Source: Candidatus Roizmanbacteria bacterium
Lineage (GTDB): Bacteria; Patescibacteriota; Microgenomatia; UBA1406; GWC2-37-13
DNA: 10,137 nt
Assembly: GCA_013334845.1 (NCBI GenBank)
Contig: JAAXWV010000030.1
Span: forward strand, 1 to 10,137
Direction of reading: 5' to 3'
In this document: positions 7,044-10,137 of the stretch, piece after piece
Numbering within the stretch: position 1 is the stretch's first letter
Layout: every line of letters starts with the position of its first letter
Made by a program: the position numbers and the translations under genes
The notes under the pieces: generated by a model
Seen by the model: only the letters and a program-made list of their open reading frames with translations
Database searches by the model: none
What the model was told of the DNA's origin: nothing

Positions 7044-8543
7044 ATGGACTTCGAAACAATCCCCTATACTCGAATGAAAGATGCGACGGTAGGATCCACA
7101 AGGATCAAAAAAGAAATAATTGAAAGTCGTGAATTTTCGGCGGCAAAAAACGGCAACGAATCAGCGGCCTCCGATATCATCCGTCAAATATGGAGTAATA
7201 AAAAAACAGAAATCTTGAAAAATGAACTTGGCGGGAAAGATACTGTTTTTATATCCCAACCCTCAACTACGGGATCCAATATAATACCTGGAAAGTTTGC
7301 TGAACATCTCGCCAATCTTACAGAATCAAAGGCCATAAATGGTGACGACTACTATTTTCCCTCTCACACCACCTCATCAAAAAACATACCGAGAGACAAA
7401 CGTGTCTTTAACCCGAGAGAGTACGAGGGTGTAGCCCTTGATGCTTTTAGAAAAGAGGTTGGAAATCGTCAACTCTTTGTAGTCGAGGACATTTTGAACA
7501 CCGGTGGTTCCGTTCGTGCTTTTTCAGAACGCCTTAAAGTAGATGGGTTTGATGTTCGCGGCGTGGTTGCCCTGATGGGAGAAAGGCGTTTGTCACTCGA
7601 TCAAAAAACAACCGACCTGCTAAACAAAGCCATGGAGGAAAAGGGAATAAAGTTCAAAGCTGACGGCTTACAGATAACAAGATTAGAGGCTGGAGGATTA
7701 ATAAGAATGACCAATAATGTCAGGAGCGAACATGCCAAAAACGACCTTACCAGAAATTTACAAGGGTTACAGGACAGACAGGTTGTTGCAGATATTGGAA
7801 GAGATCCGCAACAAGCCGGAAGGAACATCGGCGACGCGGGAGGAAATATTAACCATGCGTATGCTGATAAAGGAATACAAACTGACGCCAGTTCATCAAC
7901 TACAAATCATCAGCAAGCAATAAACGGAAAGGATCGCTATTTCGTTGTGGTGGATGACTCGTTCAGGATATTGAATAATGATGGTAACTTCAGGACACAG
8001 GATGGTAAAACCGCAACCTTCATTAAGCCAGAAGAGGCATTGGAAGTTGCCTTCAAAAAACGAGCAGAACATGTTCAAGAACTAGAAGGGTCAACTGTGT
8101 ACGTTCACAGGGTTGAAAATGGGGAGGTTATATTCAAGCCCTACCTGAAAACGGTGGACTCTCCTCATGCTCTAAATGCATTATGGAGCAGACAAATGGG
8201 TAACCATAACCCTGTTCCAGAAAACCTTATTCAGTATGCAAAACCTATCTCCCTGCAACCGCATGACATGCAACTGCCAGAGAAAAGTTACAAAATTTCG
8301 CTCTTTGCGGATGCTGACAAAACTTTGGCAACCGCGACAGTCTCATTGGCCGACGGTTTAAACAAAGATCAAATTGAAAAAGCACTGAAAAAGGAAATCA
8401 AGACATTATCAACCGCCACCCCTGGTGTTGATATGGACAAAACAAAGGTAAAGGTCGAGATCGTCAAGGATTCCCAGGAAAAAGCAAAGGTAGACATACA
8501 GGGGATAAACAAGATGCGCGGAAGAGATGATTTCAGCATCTAG
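7044..8543 (+). CDS. Multidomain protein with a type I phosphoribosyltransferase domain (polyvalent-protein-like)
   Basis: The first 230 of 499 residues look like a type I PRTase fold. The PRPP-binding loop is LFVVEDILNTGGS (144-156), with the acidic pair E148-D149 and the TGGS turn. An earlier strand-loop FISQPSTTGSNIIPGKFAEHLA (69-90) matches the Pro-Ser-x-x-Gly-Asn/x-Leu-Pro pattern of PRTase domains in mobile-element proteins. Residues 240-295 are a polar linker. A second unit (297-370) has an alternating strand pattern with VVVDDSFRILNNDGNF and FIKPEEALEVA, and 415-485 is a third small strand-helix unit ending in Lys-rich sequence; I recognise neither by name. Such chains resemble 'polyvalent' proteins of conjugative elements and phages, some of which may enter the recipient with the DNA. 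The substrate is unknown. A stop at 7035-7037 bars a longer start; ATG 7044 has no ribosome site, and ATG 7074 is the next choice. It has a 185-bp spacer after traD, so may have its own promoter. Confidence 0.82.
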   Translation: MDFETIPYTRMKDATVGSTRIKKEIIESREFSAAKNGNESAASDIIRQIWSNKKTEILKNELGGKDTVFISQPSTTGSNIIPGKFAEHLANLTESKAINGDDYYFPSHTTSSKNIPRDKRVFNPREYEGVALDAFRKEVGNRQLFVVEDILNTGGSVRAFSERLKVDGFDVRGVVALMGERRLSLDQKTTDLLNKAMEEKGIKFKADGLQITRLEAGGLIRMTNNVRSEHAKNDLTRNLQGLQDRQVVADIGRDPQQAGRNIGDAGGNINHAYADKGIQTDASSSTTNHQQAINGKDRYFVVVDDSFRILNNDGNFRTQDGKTATFIKPEEALEVAFKKRAEHVQELEGSTVYVHRVENGEVIFKPYLKTVDSPHALNALWSRQMGNHNPVPENLIQYAKPISLQPHDMQLPEKSYKISLFADADKTLATATVSLADGLNKDQIEKALKKEIKTLSTATPGVDMDKTKVKVEIVKDSQEKAKVDIQGINKMRGRDDFSI

Positions 8544-8665
8544 TCTGCAATTCTTTAACTTGGGTGCCAAAACACCACCAGTCACGTCTTTCATGCTCCC
8601 GGTTATCAGATCGGGGATGTTTAGGAGGCATCAATAACTTGGCTAGCCAGTATGGTCCCACATTC
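8544..8665. other. Short convergent intergenic region, no clear terminator
   Basis: These 122 bp lie between the ends of two convergent genes. I see only a weak hairpin, GGTG/CACC at 8563-8576 without a T-run, and a 10-bp palindrome TGGCTAGCCA at 8640-8649. Neither makes a convincing bidirectional terminator. Confidence 0.4.
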
Positions 8666-9538
8666 TCACGCCAGCTGCAGGAGCGCTTTGATCTTCTCTA
8701 TGGTTCGAGGTGCACTTCCCTCATAATGGTTGTTTACGTAGATGTAGACATGGTGTCGCCGTTCCCTCAGATCGTTCACAATATTTCTCAGATGTAAAAG
8801 TTCATCATCTCTCGGATCGACAATCTTATCCCAAACATTTTTTGTCCGTTCCTCGATTCCCTGTCGATCCAAACCATGAAGTCTCAGCACTACCGGGTCA
8901 CTCAGTCGATTCTTGAACTTTTCGTACAGGTCAAAGATAGAAGGCATGTAGTATCCCTGCAGAAAAACAGGCCCCAGGTGATGATCGGCGAGAAAATCAA
9001 AGTACTCTTCCTTCAGATAATTCGGATTCCGGATCTCGATGCAATATTGATACCCCGCCGGCAGCCCCTGAAGGAAGACTTCGAACATTTCATTAAAATG
9101 ATTAAGACTGGCCATTTTGTTCTTGTTCAGGTATTCGAACTGAAACATCAATGGACCGATATGGTCGCCAAGCGGCTCCAGGGTCTGCAGGAATTTCCCC
9201 ATCAGTTCAGTGGAAAGAAAGTGTGGATTGGGATCCAGAGGTACACTTCTCTTTTTATTGTAGTGGTGGGTCAGGGTGATGCTGTTCGGAACCTTGATAC
9301 TGAAGGTAAATCCTGGTGGCACTGACGCTGCATATTCCCGGACAACTTCAGTTTTTGGCAGAACCACAGTATTCCCTTTGAACAGGGACCAGAACCATTG
9401 ATCGACCTCGACGGTTGAAAAATGCCTGCTGTACTCCTGTAGATAATTTATCTCGTTACCTTGAGGGTAAATTAGCCCCTGCCAAGAGTCATATTTCCAA
9501 CTGCACGTGCCGATTCTGAGAAGATTTTCTGTCGCCAT
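8666..9538 (-). CDS. DUF72 / YecE-family protein, TIM-barrel-like, function unknown
   Basis: The 290-residue product has the family's marks in order: RIGTCSWKYDSWQG (8-21), YSRHFSTVEVDQWFW (36-50), PPGFTFSIKVP (74-84), GPLMFQFEY (128-136), CIEIRNPNYL (166-175), LRLHG (218-222), and near the end VYIYVNNHYEGSAP (264-277). The length fits DUF72 proteins, which are predicted to form a TIM barrel; no reaction has been established that I know of. The family often has Asn-Ser-Thr-Phe-Tyr after VE; here it is Asp-Gln-Trp-Phe-Trp, a notable change at a conserved pocket. I chose the ATG at 9538 because homologs begin just before RIGTCSW; the frame stays open to an ATG at 9625, which would add 29 residues without family similarity. 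Neither start has a clear ribosome site. The gene runs opposite to the tra operon and is probably cargo or flanking sequence. Confidence 0.88.
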   Translation of the reverse strand: MATENLLRIGTCSWKYDSWQGLIYPQGNEINYLQEYSRHFSTVEVDQWFWSLFKGNTVVLPKTEVVREYAASVPPGFTFSIKVPNSITLTHHYNKKRSVPLDPNPHFLSTELMGKFLQTLEPLGDHIGPLMFQFEYLNKNKMASLNHFNEMFEVFLQGLPAGYQYCIEIRNPNYLKEEYFDFLADHHLGPVFLQGYYMPSIFDLYEKFKNRLSDPVVLRLHGLDRQGIEERTKNVWDKIVDPRDDELLHLRNIVNDLRERRHHVYIYVNNHYEGSAPRTIEKIKALLQLA

Positions 9539-9654
9539 AGTCAAAATGATAATGTCTTTTTCAGCCAGAACAACGGAACTGCAGCTGGAAGACACCTCCC
9601 TGTAAAGATTATGCCAATGATTCAAGTTTTGAGTGATCCCAGCAAGAGGAGATA

Positions 9655-9714
9655 ATGAACCACCGACTATTGTTTTTAAGGATTTGTAAGAAAATTGTCA
9701 GAATCGTTGTGTAG
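9655..9714 (+). CDS. Doubtful 19-residue ORF with a strong ribosome site
   Basis: AGAGGAGAT lies just before the ATG at 9655 at normal spacing. The ORF encodes 19 residues, MNHRLLFLRICKKIVRIVV, a basic hydrophobic peptide, and stops at 9712-9714. It could be a leader peptide, a small toxin-like peptide or the broken start of a lost gene; the AG-rich site could also be chance. A long hairpin lies 61 bp downstream on the same strand. Confidence 0.2.
   Translation: MNHRLLFLRICKKIVRIVV
9673..9701 (-). promoter_or_regulatory. Candidate sigma-70 promoter for the DUF72 gene
   Basis: On the minus strand CTGACA (9701-9696, five of six to TTGACA) is followed after exactly 17 bp by TAAAAA (9678-9673, four of six to TATAAT). 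This gives a start near 9666 and a leader of about 128 nt to the ATG at 9538. A second candidate, the extended -10 TGGCATAAT (9616-9608), lies closer but has no good -35. Confidence 0.35.
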
Positions 9715-9775
9715 TATTGGCTCATCTTACTTAAAGAGCTTGGAACCTCCTCTAAGTGAGATTGGACCTTCCACA

Positions 9776-9823
9776 ATAAAAGCCCTTCTTACTGTCGAAC
9801 AGAACAGTGAGCAGGGCTTTTAT
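9776..9823. terminator. Strong hairpin, probable intrinsic terminator (possibly bidirectional)
   Basis: The arms at 9776-9795 and 9804-9823 are complementary over 20 bp with one mismatch and one G-T pair, around an 8-nt loop (9796-9803). The outer parts of the stem read AAAAGCCC and GGGCTTTT. On the plus strand the stem is followed by ATGTTTTT; on the minus strand its 3' arm ends TTTTAT. This fits a terminator for either direction: for a short plus-strand transcript, or for a minus-strand gene entering from the right edge whose stop is at 9931. Confidence 0.6.
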
Positions 9824-9930
9824 GTTTTTGAACCAACACACAGTCAACAGGAGACGAGCACACCTTATATTACTGAGTGTAGTTCAGCTGGATGGAGTGA
9901 TCTTGTAAGATCGGAAATTCAAGGAAAATT
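9824..9930. other. Gene-free stretch at the right end
   Basis: Between the hairpin and the stop of the edge frame I see no convincing gene, repeat or RNA. The wider region from 9539 to the window end holds only the promoter, tiny ORF, hairpin and edge frame listed separately. Confidence 0.4.
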
Positions 9931-10137
9931 TCATACCATTTTTTGGGTAATCAAGTTAGGATAATTTGGAAATATGTTGACTTTATCCGAAATAGGTTCA
10001 GGCGGTTCTAATGACAAGACAGATGCTTGGATCTTGGCATTCCCTTTTTGAATATAAATTATTGCAAATGTATAAGCACAAATAGAACGGACATAAAAAG
10101 CCTCTTGATTTTTTGAATTTTTTGCATAGTATAAAAA
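9931..10137 (-). CDS. Possible C-terminal fragment of a gene running in from the right edge
   Basis: This minus-strand frame is open from the window edge to a stop at 9931-9933, giving 68 residues with no start codon of its own before the last few. It contains YVRSICAYTFAIIYIQKGN and SLEPPEPISDKVNIFPNYPN, a believable protein composition. The strong hairpin at 9776-9823 lies about 110 bp downstream on this strand, where a terminator would sit. I recognise no family, and an open frame of this length can occur by chance. Confidence 0.28.
   Translation of the reverse strand, partial: FLYYAKNSKNQEAFYVRSICAYTFAIIYIQKGNAKIQASVLSLEPPEPISDKVNIFPNYPNLITQKMV

Noticed and set aside
7019..7046. Promoter TTGATA ... 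TATATG before the PRTase gene
   Set aside because: The -10 match would overlap the ATG at 7044 and the matches are modest, so I did not list it.
8876..9325. Plus-strand 149-codon frame
   Set aside because: Antisense to the DUF72 gene, which carries the family motifs in order.
9695..9964. Plus-strand 89-codon frame with a TTG start
   Set aside because: It has no ribosome site, runs through both arms of the strong hairpin, and resembles no family I know.
1..10137. CRISPR arrays, tRNA or rRNA genes, insertion sequences
   Set aside because: No regularly spaced repeats, no cloverleaf-like or rRNA sequence and no transposase or terminal repeats were seen on either strand.

Overview
This window carries the distal end of an F-type (MPF-F) conjugative transfer operon from a Gram-negative bacterium, followed by an accessory gene, a convergent cargo gene and a gene-poor right end. 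The evidence for a Gram-negative host is the set of F-family transfer proteins, including TraH and TraG. TraH acts in the periplasm, and the TraG seen here has membrane segments and a cysteine-bearing loop. Base composition looks moderately AT-rich. I cannot name the species. The replicon could be a conjugative plasmid or an integrated conjugative element; no replication gene, integrase or attachment site is visible that would decide this.

Layout, left to right: (1) 1-1421, traH, cut at its 5' end by the window edge. (2) 1418-4147, traG, overlapping traH by ATGA. (3) 4165-4443, an unrecognised 92-residue protein with one membrane segment. (4) 4461-4991, an exported lytic transglycosylase. (5) 4975-6858, traD, the coupling ATPase, overlapping the transglycosylase gene. 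All five lie on the plus strand with gaps of 17 bp or less, so they read as one operon. TraH and TraG assemble the pilus and stabilise the mating pair, the transglycosylase opens peptidoglycan for the channel, and TraD feeds DNA into it. The order traH-traG-x-y-traD resembles F, but the slots where F has traS and traT hold other genes, and no relaxase follows traD.

(6) 6859-7043 is a 185-bp spacer holding five copies of TGATAC, two 10-bp palindromes, a 12-bp direct repeat and a GC-rich patch. It is the most structured non-coding stretch here. (7) 7044-8543 encodes a 499-residue protein with a type I phosphoribosyltransferase domain followed by unrecognised domains, like the multidomain 'polyvalent' proteins of conjugative elements and phages.

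(8) 8666-9538, on the minus strand, is a DUF72 (YecE-family) gene, convergent with the previous one. (9) 9539-10137 has no confident gene: a likely promoter for the DUF72 gene, a 19-codon ORF with a good ribosome site, a strong 20-bp-arm hairpin, and a minus-strand frame left open at the window edge.
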